From: Cercis canadensis
Taxonomy: Eukaryota > Streptophyta > Magnoliopsida > Fabales > Fabaceae
NCBI GenBank assembly: GCA_003255065.1
Contig: QAOA01001366.1
Span: forward strand, 1,270,962 to 1,334,961
Direction: 5' to 3'
DNA: 64,000 bases
In this document: positions 1 to 12,550 of the stretch, in pieces
Position numbering within the stretch: the stretch's first letter is position 1
How the letters are laid out: each line of letters begins with the position of its first letter
Program-made: the position numbers and the translations under genes
Notes under the pieces: model-generated
Databases searched by the model: none
What the model was told of the DNA's origin: nothing
Seen by the model: the letters and a program-made list of their open reading frames with translations, nothing else

Positions 1-239
1 TTATATCAACTCTACTACCAGATCTCAAATATTTTTCTTTTAGATGGAAGGAGAAATTTTATTTGATGGAAAAAAGGAGTACAAAGAAAATGTTTTACTG
101 TTTCAAGTTCTCATGCACAATCTAATACCATCCTATTTCATAGACACGTGTTCTAGAACTTGACAAGGAAATGAATTAACAACTTTTACAATCCAAGCAG
201 CTGTAATTTTTTCCTGTTTATGTGGTGATTTCCTGCACC

Positions 240-1163
240 TGATATGAAATAATTCTTGTTTTAATATGGGAGGCCATAAGATTGGCTATTGAAGCCAAAA
301 CATTGGGTGGGCGATATTCCCTTCTCAGAAGCTTTTTCTTGCCTCTATTGTCTTTCTTCTCTTTGTCATGCCCCAATTAAAGATTTCTAATGCACCCAAA
401 GCCCCAACACTTCTTGGACCATTCACTTTTTCAGAAACCTAATTGATGATAAAGAAGCCTCTGAATTAGAATCTCTTTTGCTTCTCCTTGATCCTATTCA
501 TCTGTCTTCTATCTTGGATACAAGGATCTGGATCCTTCTGGTGTATATTCTTGCAACTCACTCCCCAATATAGATAAACTCCTTCTTGATAAACTTATTT
601 GGAAGTGAAAGACCCTCTCAAAAGTCAAGGGCTTTGGTTTGTACAGTAGTAGCCAACAAAGTCAATACCAACAACCAATTACAGATTCGTTGGGCACCTA
701 AAATTCTCTCCAAACATGTGTGATGTGTAGATCTAATCTAGAAACGGCAGGCCATCTTTTTTTTGGCAACTTCCATTTATGATATGCTTTTTGGTGTGTC
801 CGGTGAAAACTGGTTGTGCCCTCAAAGTTTGGAACAGCTCTTTTCAATTACTTTGGAGATTTTGGCAGTAATTATTTTGTGCATTTGGTTAGAGTGTATT
901 TTCAAGAGATAAATATCTGTCACTAGATTTATTGTGGAACAGGGTTGTGTTCTTGGCCTCCCTCTCGTGCCATGCACACAGTTTCCTTAAGGGGATATCC
1001 TTGGCTACCATGTAGAGAGATTGGATAGTCATTTTATTTTAATGTTCCTCTTTCAGTTTTGCTGCATTTTCTTGCTGAAGGAGGATTTCTTGTCCTTCTC
1101 TTCCTTTGTACACTTTCTCTCTCTAATAAAATTTCTTCTTTTATCAACAAAAAAAAAAAAAAA
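240..1163 (+). mobile_element. 3' remnant of an L1-type LINE, antisense in a GATA gene intron
   Basis: Translation of the plus strand in shifting frames gives pieces typical of the C-terminal end of plant LINE reverse transcriptases: an FxRNLxDxE-like block near 428-470 and a zinc-binding zf-RVT-like block (start IWKVKDPLK near 598, then CRSNLETAGHLFFGNFHL near 724-777). It ends in an oligo-A tract at about 1149-1163 preceded by TTCTTCTTTTATCAAC. The reading frame has many stops and shifts, so it is a dead, 5'-truncated copy. It lies downstream of exon 3 of the left GATA gene and in the opposite orientation, so it sits in an intron if that gene continues past the window edge. The same 3' end recurs elsewhere in this window. 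The left limit is approximate. Confidence 0.7.
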
Positions 1164-1455
1164 ATCCTTCTACAATCCAAGCATTCCTTCCTAAAGCAAT
1201 TCCAAAACTGTAAACAGTCTTCTCTAGAATATTATTTGATCAATATCCAAGGGTGAGATGCCTGCTACTACAGATGTGGTTCAACTGCTGTGAAGTGAGA
1301 CTGGCCAAAATACAAAACTTATAAATGACTTGACGAGATCTACCACAATTATTGTAAGAGTCACAAACAAACAGTTTCCAATGGACAATTTTTAAGACTT
1401 AGAAATAAATCTCACTTTCGGTGCATAAAAGGGTGCAGCTTAAAATTCATCTTAC

Positions 1456-3062
1456 CTCTGTGCCACCTCTTTTCGCACGCTGTACCTAATTTTCTTGTCA
1501 AAACATCTTTCCTTGCGTTTTTCCCGAAATCTAACCAAAGATGCTATTCTTCGTGAAAGGTTTGAACGCTTTGGAGTGTCACAGATGCCCTAGAGATTGC
1601 ATCAAAAAATACATAAATTCAACCATAGAAATGCAATATAACTGCTCTCATTAATTCAACATCTGCATTACCCTGTTACTTTGATCAAATGGTACTTCAA
1701 CAGTAGGCACACCCATCGGTACATCACGACCACCCAAAAGAAGCAAAACTGCTTGTACCTACAATGTACAATTTGGCCACCAAGCATTGCTCAATCACAA
1801 AATTCTCAACAATCGTCCATTTAAAGGTGCCATGCAGTAAATGATTGTGATGCAAGATGGAAGATTATCAAGAAAACATAAGCAAGCACCAAAAGAAAAT
1901 ATTAAAATATGGTCTAATTTCCATACAGGACATCATTGTGATTTTATTCCAGAAGCTACAATGGTAATTTCTAGGTCCTATCAATATTTCATAACTGTTC
2001 ACAAATTGTTGCATCAGTTAAATATAAGTCCTGTAATTTTAGTTTAAGGAATATTTTGGTAATTGTTGTGATTATTAGCCATGGGCTGTAATGGGGCCTA
2101 AGCTTATATAAGTTATATTCTTTTTCCATCTCATTGGGTTTTATTATGACGTTGGGTCTTAGTTTTCTTGTTGATATTATTAAAACCACATGACAGTAAC
2201 AATACTGCCAGAACTCCAAATCCTTATAGAATAAGAGATGGTAACTCCTTTTACTTTTTTTGTACTTTTGATAAAAGAATAAGTGATGGAAACTCAACAT
2301 ATATTGTTCACATTCCTTTTATCCTTTTTTATTCAAAAAAAAATTATTAGAAGATGGGGAAGTGCAATGTTGGAGGATAAACCACATACCCAAAGAAACG
2401 AGATCATAAGGCATAAGTCGTAAATTTTAAACTAAAAGAATGTATAACATGCGGGAAAAACTTCATCGATTTTTGGTTTTACTGAGAGACTATAAATTTG
2501 TTGCGCATGTTAAAAAATTACTCCCGTGACTACAAATGAACCCAATGCCCCAAAAGTAAGACATTTGCTGATCCTCCAATCCATTGAAAATCAGAAACAC
2601 GCTTCCAACGAAACTTGGTATTACCACAGTAGTCCACAATCCCACACATCAATAGAATTCACGAAACGGACTAATCGAGGTCCAAATTAAATGAAATAGA
2701 TTAATAAAACAACCAGCTAAGGACAGTAATTAGTATGTAAGAAAATTTATTGAACTATCGAGTTGAGAAGTTTCCATAAAGCAAAAGAAAGATGAAATTA
2801 CCTTTTCAGGAGTCACAGCAGGAAACACGTAAACCTCGCCCTCGAAAGAAAGTGTGAGCTCACTTGTACGAGACGCCATAACAACTCCCCCATGGTTAGC
2901 AACACTCACTGAATTAATGTTTACCTCTTCCACCTCATCCATAGCATCACCACTCCCACCACAATCCTCATACTCACCGTCATCGTCCTCGATCGTTATC
3001 GGGCCTCGCCCATGTTCCTCGAATGGACGCGCCTGCAGAGGCTGTGGGTTCACCGCCGCCAT
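1456..3062 (-). CDS. TIFY-CCT-GATA transcription factor, GATA24/ZML-like (partial: first three coding exons)
   Basis: Coding exons, 5' to 3' on the minus strand: 2802-3062, 1672-1758, 1456-1589. All have GT-AG borders and join in frame. Residues 1-87 hold an acidic N-terminus (start [17 protein letters not shown]) and the first half of the TIFY domain ([12 protein letters not shown]). Exon 2 completes it ([10 protein letters not shown]) and exon 3 carries the CCT domain ([17 protein letters not shown]). I chose Met at 3062 because this N-terminus matches plant GATA24-like proteins from memory; an in-frame Met at 3143 would add 27 unlike residues. The next exon, expected to start with an MHRKNGQ-like motif, and the CX2CX20CX2C finger are not found at 1-1455, so the gene continues beyond the window. 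Family role: nuclear DNA-binding regulators (ZIM, ZML1, ZML2 in Arabidopsis). It is a paralogue of the gene at 6801-10699. Confidence 0.9.
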
Positions 3063-3300
3063 CAATTTGCCTCCAAAATCCACACGGGGCACAAACTGTA
3101 CCAGAACCAAAACCCTAAGCTCGTCACCTGTTCCATCGATCAAACAACGTTTCCATAACGAATTCTGGAGAACCCTAAACCTAACCGCGCCAATACAATT
3201 TTGGAGCTCTAAAAGAGAAGCTTCGAGAACGAGATGAGAGAGAAAAATCTAACCCGAATAAGCTAAGATCTGCAGGGCATGCCCGCGTGTTTTCTTGAAT
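3063..3300 (-). promoter_or_regulatory. 5' leader and proximal promoter of the left GATA gene
   Basis: The sequence upstream of the chosen start codon contains CCCTAAA/CCTAAAC blocks near 3108-3183, a telo-box-like signature common in leaders of plant housekeeping and regulatory genes, and a GA-rich stretch near 3233-3245. No TATA box could be assigned with confidence. The in-frame upstream Met at 3143 is in this leader. Confidence 0.35.
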
Positions 3301-6300
3301 ATACTTAAAATTAGTAAATTTCATTTTTATTTCTTATTTTTATATGAATGAGAGAGAGACAAATGTGACGGGGTGTCGAGGATTTCCATTTCGATGTAAG
3401 TAGGACAGAAATTATCCCTTGTGACGAGGTGTACAGTACTAGGCTGTGATATTCGAGCTTAAAGTGACGAAATCGGACCCACCAAGGTCAACGGTTCACG
3501 AGGGAGACGTAACGGCGAAAATCCTTGATACTGACACGATCCAACGGCTAGGGATTATGGCCGTAGGTAATGTAATGTAATGTAATTGATGTTTGGGGAT
3601 GTAAAATGGTTTGGGCATTTTTGGAAATTTAATCATTTATAGATAGTTCCTGCCTCTTCCTGGACTGAATATTTTGGAGTTGGAACCTGATTGGTACTTT
3701 AAATTTTGTCATTTGATCCAAGGTTGGTTCGATGCTACCATGGTTATGTCACATCACTTTTATAATATAGTACTACACTTTATGTTCCTAAAGAACATTT
3801 GGTTGAGCATTTATTATTTTGTTATTGAAGTTTAATGTTTAAATACTATTGGAATAAGTGAAGCAAAACTTTGAAAGAAGACATATTATTACATCTATTA
3901 TATAATTTTTAATAAATTAAAATATTATATAAAGATAATTATTATTTGAATTATTATGTTTGCAAAAAAAGTATATTTTTTATAAATATTAATTTTAATA
4001 ATATTTATAATTTTTTTTGTATATATGATAAGTCAAACAATAATTTTCTTAAATATATATTATATAAATTTATAAAATATACTAACATAGTTGATATAAT
4101 ATAGTTAAGTTTTGTTGAATCTATTCATATTTTTTTCTTACTCAAATATAAACCAAGTAAATTTTTTTTTTTTATGTACATAAACCGAGTAAATTTCAAC
4201 TTATATCAATGGTACCAGTGTGTCATGTCATAGTGTGTAAAATAAGTAATATCATGTAACTACTATTTGGTAAAAATCTGCATATTTACTAGTAACAATT
4301 GCCCACTAATTTTACTAATACTATTTTGCTTTCAGAAAAAAAAATTACCCCAAATTAACTGCGTAGTCAACTAAGAAATCTAAAATGTACCAAAAGGATT
4401 TAAGTTTAAACTTGTATGACCCGAATTTATGAGTCTTTTATTTATATTATTTTTTGTCTCATATATTTTTACAATTATATATTTAATTTGATAATTTAAT
4501 TTTATACTGATCAGTGTAATATTCAAGTAGTTGTGTGATTAGACTGTCTCTTTTATTAACAGAAAAATAAAAAGTTGTCCTCAAGGTTTTGTCTGTGTCT
4601 TAAAATGGGAAATCAAAGGAGACTTTGGTTTTATAGGCCTAGAACTAGAAGGGTGCCATATATGGAAGAACAGCGACAGTGATGTATATTGCTGATAAGA
4701 GAAGACTAGGCCTATTCCAAAATTTTCGGGCCTTATTTATTGTGATAGCAATATCGCGAACATCTTGTAGCATTAGTTTAATTTTGAATATCATATCTAC
4801 GTAGTATCAAATGTATAAAATGGGAAACAAAAATCATGCAAAAAAACAGCCTTCAACTGTAATTTATGTATAGATAACATTCTAAATTCATTTATTACAA
4901 TTATCTTTACGCTTTTAACAAATCCGAATCAAACATTTGATTAGTCAAAAATGACACGTGATAATCACATAGTCATTTTTTACGGTGACCATTTCGGCAA
5001 AACCAAAAATAAATAAACAAATTACATGGAATGTTTTTTTTTTTTTTAAGGGAACATGGAATCTTTTTTTGTTTTGTTACGAGAAACATTAATTTATTGT
5101 ATTAAGTTAAGCGACACTTACGCAATATCAAATAATATCATATGAAATTTTCAATTCAATATTTATTGAAATTCAAAAAATTAATAACTCAAAGTAAATT
5201 TTTACATTTTTTTTCTGTACTAAAAAGCGAATAAAGACATAGCTCTAATTCTTGATAAAATAGAGGTTATTAACATTTCACGACAAAACATCTATAACAG
5301 CTAACTACTTACAAATGTAGCAATTAATCTCTTGAGTTTTTAATTATCTGTTAAGGGTTATATCCAAATAAGAAAATAAATTGTATTATTTCAAAACTTG
5401 GTTTGGTGGATGCCAATATGCAGTTTGAAGGGTAAACTTTTGGCCACGTGTCATTTATCCTCTTTATCTTTTAGTGTACAAGATAAGAAAAAAAAAAAAA
5501 AAGTAACAGCCCTATCAGCCATGATGGAACTCCGATGAAGTGAGTTTTTTTTTTTTTTTCACGAGTTAGAAATGTTAAAAGAGTAAATTGTTACATTTGT
5601 AAGCATTGCAGTAATTTGTACGTGACCTAAAATTAAAGGAATTTCGTGCAATAAAAAAAAAAAAACAAGATAAAGAGTCTCAAATGTTATTTCTGAGTGA
5701 CAAATCTAACAATCACGAAGTCCTTTGATTTGTTCAACGTGGTAAGCAGTGATGGGTTGAGGAGTAGTGGTTCCCACATGCCACATGGTAAGAGAGAGGT
5801 GGGAAGGAAGAGATGTAAATAAGTAGAGATTGGAAAGAGCAGAAAGGGCGTGGCAGGGTTGTTATCGTGGAAAATGGACGAACAGCAACAAGGCAAAACA
5901 GAATATAAGAGAGGAGAGGCTAGAGATATACTGAGGAGCATGACACATAATTGCAGTGAAGAAGTATCTTCCTTGGCGCATAGTTTGTGTTAAGGTGTCT
6001 TCCAACTTCTATTTCTATTTCAGCTTCCCCTCCTCTTTGCGCTAGCTTTTAGGCACAAGGACTCTTGGGAATTAGACCCATTGGAATGTTTGGTATCTCT
6101 ATCTCCCTCCCTTCCTCTCTACTGTAACTCTCTTTGATAGGTCATGGTTTTAATTTGATAAACCAATAATTCCTATGCCCCCTCCAAATTTGTCCACTAA
6201 TAGAATAATCTCACAACAATAGAGTAACAAATCCAAGTGACCCTTGTCTCTTCCATTATTCGCAAGTTGCTAGATAGACCCCATCATTTTCCAAACCCAT

Positions 6301-6600
6301 TTTGAGACAAACGGTACTGAAATAGATGCAACGGCGAAATTTTGTGAAGCGCGGAGTTTGTGATGTTGGATGCAAACTGATTTTTTCTTTTATTAAATAT
6401 GTGATTATAACTTTTTTAAAATTTTTTTTAATAAGCCAGCCAAAATATTTATACGCATAGCATACGGGGGGGCGACTGGATTCAATCTTATGTCATTCTG
6501 AATTTTTTTTTAATGAATTATGTTGAGAAATGTTTTCCAAAAATTACTTAATGTAAACCTAGAGGTGTCTAGGTTGAACTAGTTCTATATAACAAGATAA
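3301..6600. other. Intergenic DNA between the two GATA genes
   Basis: AT-rich, with many homopolymer runs. No domain-bearing reading frame was recognised. An 84-codon minus-strand open frame at 5687-5941 begins with a hydrophobic stretch but has no recognisable family and no visible exon partners. The part nearest 6600 probably includes the 3' untranslated region of the gene whose stop codon is at 6801. Confidence 0.5.
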
Positions 6601-6800
6601 CCAAAACATTGAAGCTCAGGTCATAAATCCAAAGCAATAGAGTTCATGCAAATTATCACGCATATAGAAATAGACCAGACCTCTTGTATTGATGAAGACA
6701 TTGCTATAACTGTACATTCTATTAGTCAAGCTGAAAGAAATTACTACAAATCTACTAATGCTAGAGGCAATGACTATGGCAATTTCTGTGACCAGAAAAC

Positions 6801-9800
6801 TCATTGATCAGCTGTTAAAGCTTGGTTATCATTATCAGAGAAAGTAACAAGATTGTTATGTGCGGAGATGGCAGTTGGACAGTCTGAGTCATTACCTTCA
6901 CCATCAACCTGGTCTCAGATGCAATTAGGGAGGAGGATACAATAATTATCTTGCAGTAAAGATTGAAGGAAACTAAATCACAATGATAAAAAAAGCCTGA
7001 TATATATAAAGTGCAAACACACCTGCTCAACTGGTGCCACAGAATTTTCCTGGTTCCTCTTGGAAAGGTCCCTCAAAGTACCCTGCATAATCCCATTATC
7101 AAAAGGTAGGACACTACTGACAACTCAGCATTGAGCAATACCGAAATAGCAGATTCACAATAATTTAGTTGCCACTCCTTCTAAAGGCAATTGATTATAT
7201 TACTTGAAGATGAGAGAGGAAAAGAAAAAAGAAGTTACCCTCACGACTCTTTTCGAACACAATAATCCACAATTACAAGTTGAAGTGCAATAAACAAGAC
7301 TTCCTAAGACTTTGATAATCTCGTATAGTGTGCTTACTAGAAAGATCCCAAAGTACACCAAATGATTGCCCCCACACCAACCCTCTTGTCAACTCATAAA
7401 CATTCCGTTTCCACACCATTAATAATTCCATAATACAGCTGGAAGTGGAAGCAGACCATAGAAAACTTAGCATAAGATATTTGATAACCCGATTAACCAT
7501 CAAAACACCCAGACCACAGCTTCAGAGTTCTATAAACATTAAAGAAGTGTCATGTATGGAAGTAACCTAGACCAAAAAAAGAGATGCGTTCATTAAAATG
7601 CAAGACCTAGCCCCTTGAAATACGCCTTAATTGCAACCTTGATATCCATGATTACAAGCCAAAGCATAAGCTTAAGATATCATATTAGTCACCTAATTAA
7701 ATAACAGCATGCCCTCCACTTCCTAAGTCTCCTTTGATATCATTGTCTTTAACTCTCAATTGAATAATAGAACCACTGAAATTTTTTATTGCAAAAGCTT
7801 GAGTCAGTCTGTCGTAGCCAAGAAAAGGTAGTTTTGAAAGCTTTTCGATACATGCTTATAAAGTACAAGTCACATTTTTTATGATTTAGCCAAATAAAAA
7901 GCTAATTATTAACATCAACTGTCACCCTTTAACTTTTGAAAGCTACCAAAAAACAAAATGCTTTCACAAATTATGCACAACTTAACATAAATATGTGTAC
8001 GGCACAAGTATATGAGACGAGTGCAATGTACCACATCAACATAGGGTGCATCTCCAGCTAGTCCACCATATTACAAATTAAACTGGTACACAGGAAAGTT
8101 ACGTAAACAGAACACAATGTAGTAATGGAATGAATATGTATGACAAAACCAGCAAAATTCACTTATATTCTAATCACATCAGAAATTAGAATGTATATGT
8201 AATAGCATGAAAAAGGTTTTTCTTGTTCTAAATTCAACCCATTTGGAAAGATACCTACCCTATTTGCCCAGAAAAGCCCACAAGCATTGCAAAGTGATCT
8301 TGGACCAGATGGCCCTCTCCGCATCATTGGGGTAGATTTTGAACTTATGCCACAATGCGTGCATCTGCATAAACATGCAATAAGTACAAATAGTAAACAT
8401 CAAACAACAGACAAGGTTTCTGATTGATTTTCATCCTGACCATGCAAGTCTCAAATAATGAAGTGATATAAAAAGATAATTTATGAGCCTCAAGAATTAA
8501 GAGATGAATATTTAAATGGTACCACCAGAAAACCATGACAAGAGTCAAACTTCTCAGAGGAAGAAACGAAGTTTCTGGCTATAAGATACTGAGGCAACAT
8601 AAAACTCACGAGGTTTCTGATTGATTTTCATCCTGCCCTGACTCCTGGACAGTACCCCAACTGTTGGCTCCTTCTTGTTTTTTTGATGAAGTAAATTGAC
8701 CCTTATTACGGTGCATCCTACATTTAAACATCAGATAAGTAAAAAAGGAGTAATGAACCATAAAATTATGTGCACTAGGCAATAACGACAATGATGACCA
8801 ACAAAAAATATAAATAAATTTCATGAGAAAATGCAAGCTTCCTAAATTGGTGATAACAGACAACAATATTAAATAGACGAGTAACTATCAAGTCCAACAA
8901 TAAGCTCATGTTGAGGAAGACAACTTATTATATGGAGACCAATAACAAGTCACTTGTTCATCATGTTCATACAGAATGGATACACTTTAATACATACTAC
9001 ACAATAGTTACATCAACCAAATATCAGGATACTATATTAATTATTTTTTTCTTTTCCAATTTTTCATTTTCAAATTATTGAATATGGTAATAAATCAGTT
9101 GTTTACCATCACACTATCATAGGATATAATTCAAGTATGAATTATACTCAAAATCTCTGAACGATCAACTTCTTTTTGGGCATTGTTTCAGAGGGGGGGA
9201 GGGGATTTGGGCCTGGTTTCTTGTGCACCAAAATAATATTCATACAGTAATATTCAAACAAAAGAAATAATTATCAAAATTACACAAAATAATGCATTAG
9301 ATATTTCCAATAATTAACCTTCCGCAGGCTTTGTCCTAAGTGAAGGATTGAGATTACTCCACATCAACTTAATCAGAATTGTCTCTGAAAATATGTTAAT
9401 GTGGAATGATCTTTGCTGTTTACTGAGTAAAAGAGATATCCTTTCAAATTGGTAACAGGATGGATACTAAATTCTTGAACTTTGGCACACTACAAAATTC
9501 ACATATTATGCCAATTAAAAATGAGAGGACCTTTTGAAATGCATATTTGCAACTATATTGGTTTAAGAAATGAAGAAACAAATCCATTCCCAATTTTCAC
9601 TTGTATGATGGATCTGTCAAACAGGCACCACCAATATCTAAGCCTAGACTGTAAATAACTCTGTATTTAATTCAAAGAGTTCAATTTAATCCTCAGAAGT
9701 AAAGATACCGACTTTTCAATTAGAAACTTAGCACATTAATTATCAGACCTGAGCGCAACTTCCTGACGTACACTATATCTAACTTTCTTATCAAAGCATC

Positions 9801-10699
9801 GCTCTTTCCTCTTCTGACGGAACCTACTTAATGAGGCTGCTCGCTGCGGTTGACTACACCTTCCAGGATAATCCATTGCACCCTACAGAAGGATGCAGTT
9901 AGTTGGAAAACAAATCCAGTATTTAAAATGCCACTCAGCAGTCTCTGCTTGTGTATGAAAGAAGTTTTGTGATCGAGGAAATACCCTCTGATTTTGAGGC
10001 GCTCTGTCCACGCATTGTGAACCCGAGGATAGTTCACATCCCCCCAACAGTAACAATACCGCTTGAACCTGTTATGGGAGACCAAATGCACAATTTTATC
10101 GTTAAAACATCCAAAGTTTCTGCTTTAAGCTTTCAAAAATATCAAATTCACGCTCTGATCGACCTTTCCGTGCTGTAAAAATTGGAAGGGAGGCAAAAGG
10201 CGAAACTTTTATCAAATTTCTTCGGTTGCATGCTGCTTAGGCCCAGTTGAGCAGAAAGTTAGGTTATTCGAGAATCCCAGATTAATGAAAAATTTCTAAA
10301 CAAATAGAGAACCACCACAATGACTCCCTTGTTCCAATTAATCGGCGGACAGCAATCACGAGAATACGCAAGAAACCAGAATAACGACAATCCGTCAGAA
10401 AAAATCTGACAGGCAAAAGAAAATTGTACCTGATCAGGTGTAACAGAGTCGAAGACATAGACTTGGCCACGAAACGAAAGAGTAAGCTGGCTGGCATCAC
10501 CTGCACCGGCAGCAGCATATACAGTATCGGAGGTAACATCCTCAACGACGCCACCAACTCCACCGCTACCATCTTCCAGAGCATGTTCATAATGAATGTG
10601 GTGGTTTTCAATCGACTCGGCACCCGCGCCTGAACCATCGTCATCTTCGCCGGTGCCGATCTGGCTGGGCATATTCACTGCCTGAGCGTGACCGTACAT
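6801..10699 (-). CDS. TIFY-CCT-GATA transcription factor, GATA25/GATA28 (ZIM/ZML)-like, complete
   Basis: Seven coding exons on the minus strand: 10430-10699, 9985-10068, 9749-9882, 8610-8717, 8259-8364, 7023-7082, 6801-6908. They total 870 nt, or 289 residues plus TGA, with every junction GT-AG and in frame. Residues 71-100 form the TIFY domain ([13 protein letters not shown]...[10 protein letters not shown]). About 130-163 is the CCT domain ([17 protein letters not shown]). An [12 protein letters not shown] linker follows. Residues 200-227 are a GATA finger, CX2CX20CX2C (start [14 protein letters not shown], end [13 protein letters not shown]), followed by [10 protein letters not shown]. 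The acidic tail ends at residue 289. It has no Jas motif, as expected for this TIFY subgroup. The start is the first Met, with MYGHAQA as in relatives. Such proteins bind DNA through the GATA finger; the CCT and TIFY parts are assigned to protein contacts. Exons 1-3 have the same phases as the left paralogue. Confidence 0.95.
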
Positions 10700-10960
10700 T
10701 GTTGATACGAGAATTCAATTAGGGGTTTTCGATGCATTACATGGATAATAGGAGCAATGTTTGAAACCCTAACCCTAAGTTTGATTGGGGGAGTGAGAGT
10801 TTCCTAAAGATTTTAGATGAGAGAGAGAATAACGGATATGTCTGAGACTGTAAGTGTGAAGGCGAGTTTTATGCTGGTGTCGGAGTTTTGAGAGAGGAGG
10901 GAGAGTGAAGTCCAGCTCAGAAGGACAGCATAGGGCAAATAAAAAGTGACCCCAAATAGT
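10700..10960 (-). promoter_or_regulatory. 5' leader/promoter of the complete GATA gene with double telo-box
   Basis: Positions 10764-10778 read AAACCCTAACCCTAA on the plus strand, an interstitial telomere-repeat (telo-box) motif about 65 bp upstream of the start codon. It is followed outward by GA-rich DNA at about 10820-10910. Telo-boxes in Arabidopsis are bound by Myb-like TRB factors and associate with growth-related expression. That role is family knowledge and is not shown here. A foldback transposon begins at 11134. Confidence 0.4.
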
Positions 10961-11101
10961 AGCGATATTTACGAGGCTTGCCAGCTTATGGGCCAATAGG
11001 CATGGGATCAGAAATCAGAAAAAGAAATTTTATTTCATCAGTTTTTTTTTTTTCTGAAGAAGAACACTTAGTAAGTTTTTTATTAGTTTTTTTTTTAATA
11101 T

Positions 11102-11325
11102 AGGAAAGAAAAAAATAGGAAAAATCATTGTTAGAGTGATTCTTGTAGATATTGCACTTCTGCAAACTAAATACACAAATGAGACATATTTTAAACTGTT
11201 TCCACGACTACAAAAAAAAAATAGAAAAAATCTTTGTTAGAGTGATTCTTATAGATATTGCACTTCTACAAACTAAATACACAAATAAGACATATTTCAA
11301 ACTATTTCCACGACTACGGTAGTTT
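11102..11325. repeat. Tandem duplication of the left end of foldback element 1
   Basis: The first roughly 80 bp of the element (from 11134) recur from 11240, a period of 106 bp. The duplicated unit also includes about 30 bp of A-rich flank and a TCTTTGTTA word that resembles the outer target duplication TCATTGTTA. The two copies differ at several positions, so the duplication is not recent. Confidence 0.7.
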
Positions 11326-12550
11326 TTTTTTTTTTACTTTTTTTCTTTAGTGTCGAATTTTCAAATTACGCACAGTGTCAAATTTAGATGAATCTTCTTT
11401 CAAGTGCTGCATTATGACAATGGAAATTTTTTTTTTTTAAAATGGCAAAAGGGTGTCGCATTTTGAACCCAGTAGAGAGCTGAATTTTTGCCTACATCTT
11501 CTATTAAGTGCCGTATTTTGGCATAATTTTTTTTTTATTTTTTTAAACAATGCATAAGGGTGTCGAATTATGAGTTGATGAAGGAAGCCGAATTTTGGCT
11601 CTTGGCTCCTTTAAGGTGCCAAATTTTGGCATGAAATTTTTTTTTTTTTTAATTTCGCAGCTAGTGTTGAATTATGGGTGATAGAAGGGAGCCAAATTTT
11701 GGGTCCTAGCTCCTTTAAGGTGCCGAATTTTGGCATAGAAAAAGTTTTTTTTTAAAAAAAAAAAAAAATTTGCTTCACATGTCGACTTTTGGCCAAGAGG
11801 GGAGTGTCGACTTTTGGTTCTTGCCTCCCACGGATCAAAATACGACTCTAATAGCCAAAATTCGACTCTCCTCTATGCTAAAATTCAACACTCTTCATGC
11901 CATTAACATAAAAAATAAATAAATAATTGATGGCAAAATTCGGCACTACAAGGGAGTCAAAAACCAAAAGTCGACACTCCCCTCTTGGCCAAAAGTCGAC
12001 ATTTGAAGCAAAATTAAAATTAAAAATAAAAAAATAAAAAAATAAACTTTTTTTATGCCAAAATTCGGCACTTTAAAGGAGCTAGAGCCAAAATTCGGCT
12101 CCCTTATATCACCCATAATTCCACACTAGCTGCAAAATTAAAAAAAAAAAAAAAATTTCCATGTCAAAATTCGGCACCTTAAAGGAGCCAAGAGCTGAAA
12201 TTCGGCTCCCTTCATCAACCCATAATTCGACACCCTTATGCATTGTTTAAAAAAAAAAAAAATTCTATGCTAAAATGTGGCACTTAATAGAAGATGTAGG
12301 CAAAAATTCGGCTCTCCACTGGGTTCAAAATGCGACACCCTTATGCTATTTAAAAAAAAAAAAAAATTCACTGCCATAATGTGGCACTTGAAGGAAGATG
12401 CAGCTAAAATTCGACACTGTACGTAATTTAAAAATTTGACACTGAAGAAAAAAAGTAAAAAAAAAAACTACCGTAGTCGTGAAAATAATTTGAAATATGC
12501 CTTATTTGTGTATTTAGGTTATAGAAGTACAATATCTACAAGAATCACTC
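11134..12550. mobile_element. Foldback MULE-like non-autonomous element, copy 1 (1417 bp)
   Basis: The element starts GAGTGATTCTTGTAGATATTG and ends with the inverse. It is flanked by a perfect 9-bp direct repeat TCATTGTTA (11125-11133 and 12551-12559), the target-duplication size of Mutator-like elements. Almost the whole element is one inverted repeat: the left arm runs to about 11830, the loop is about 120 bp, and the right arm runs from about 11950 to 12550. Each arm carries repeated blocks containing GCCGAATTTTGGC-type words separated by A/T runs. No transposase frame is present. It lies about 430 bp upstream of the start codon of the complete GATA gene. A transcript crossing it would form a long hairpin. 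Confidence 0.8.

Noticed and set aside
5687-5941. An 84-codon minus-strand open frame with a hydrophobic start between the GATA genes
   Set aside because: No domain, no conserved motif and no exon partners. The Leu/Ser/Pro bias follows from the CT-rich strand.
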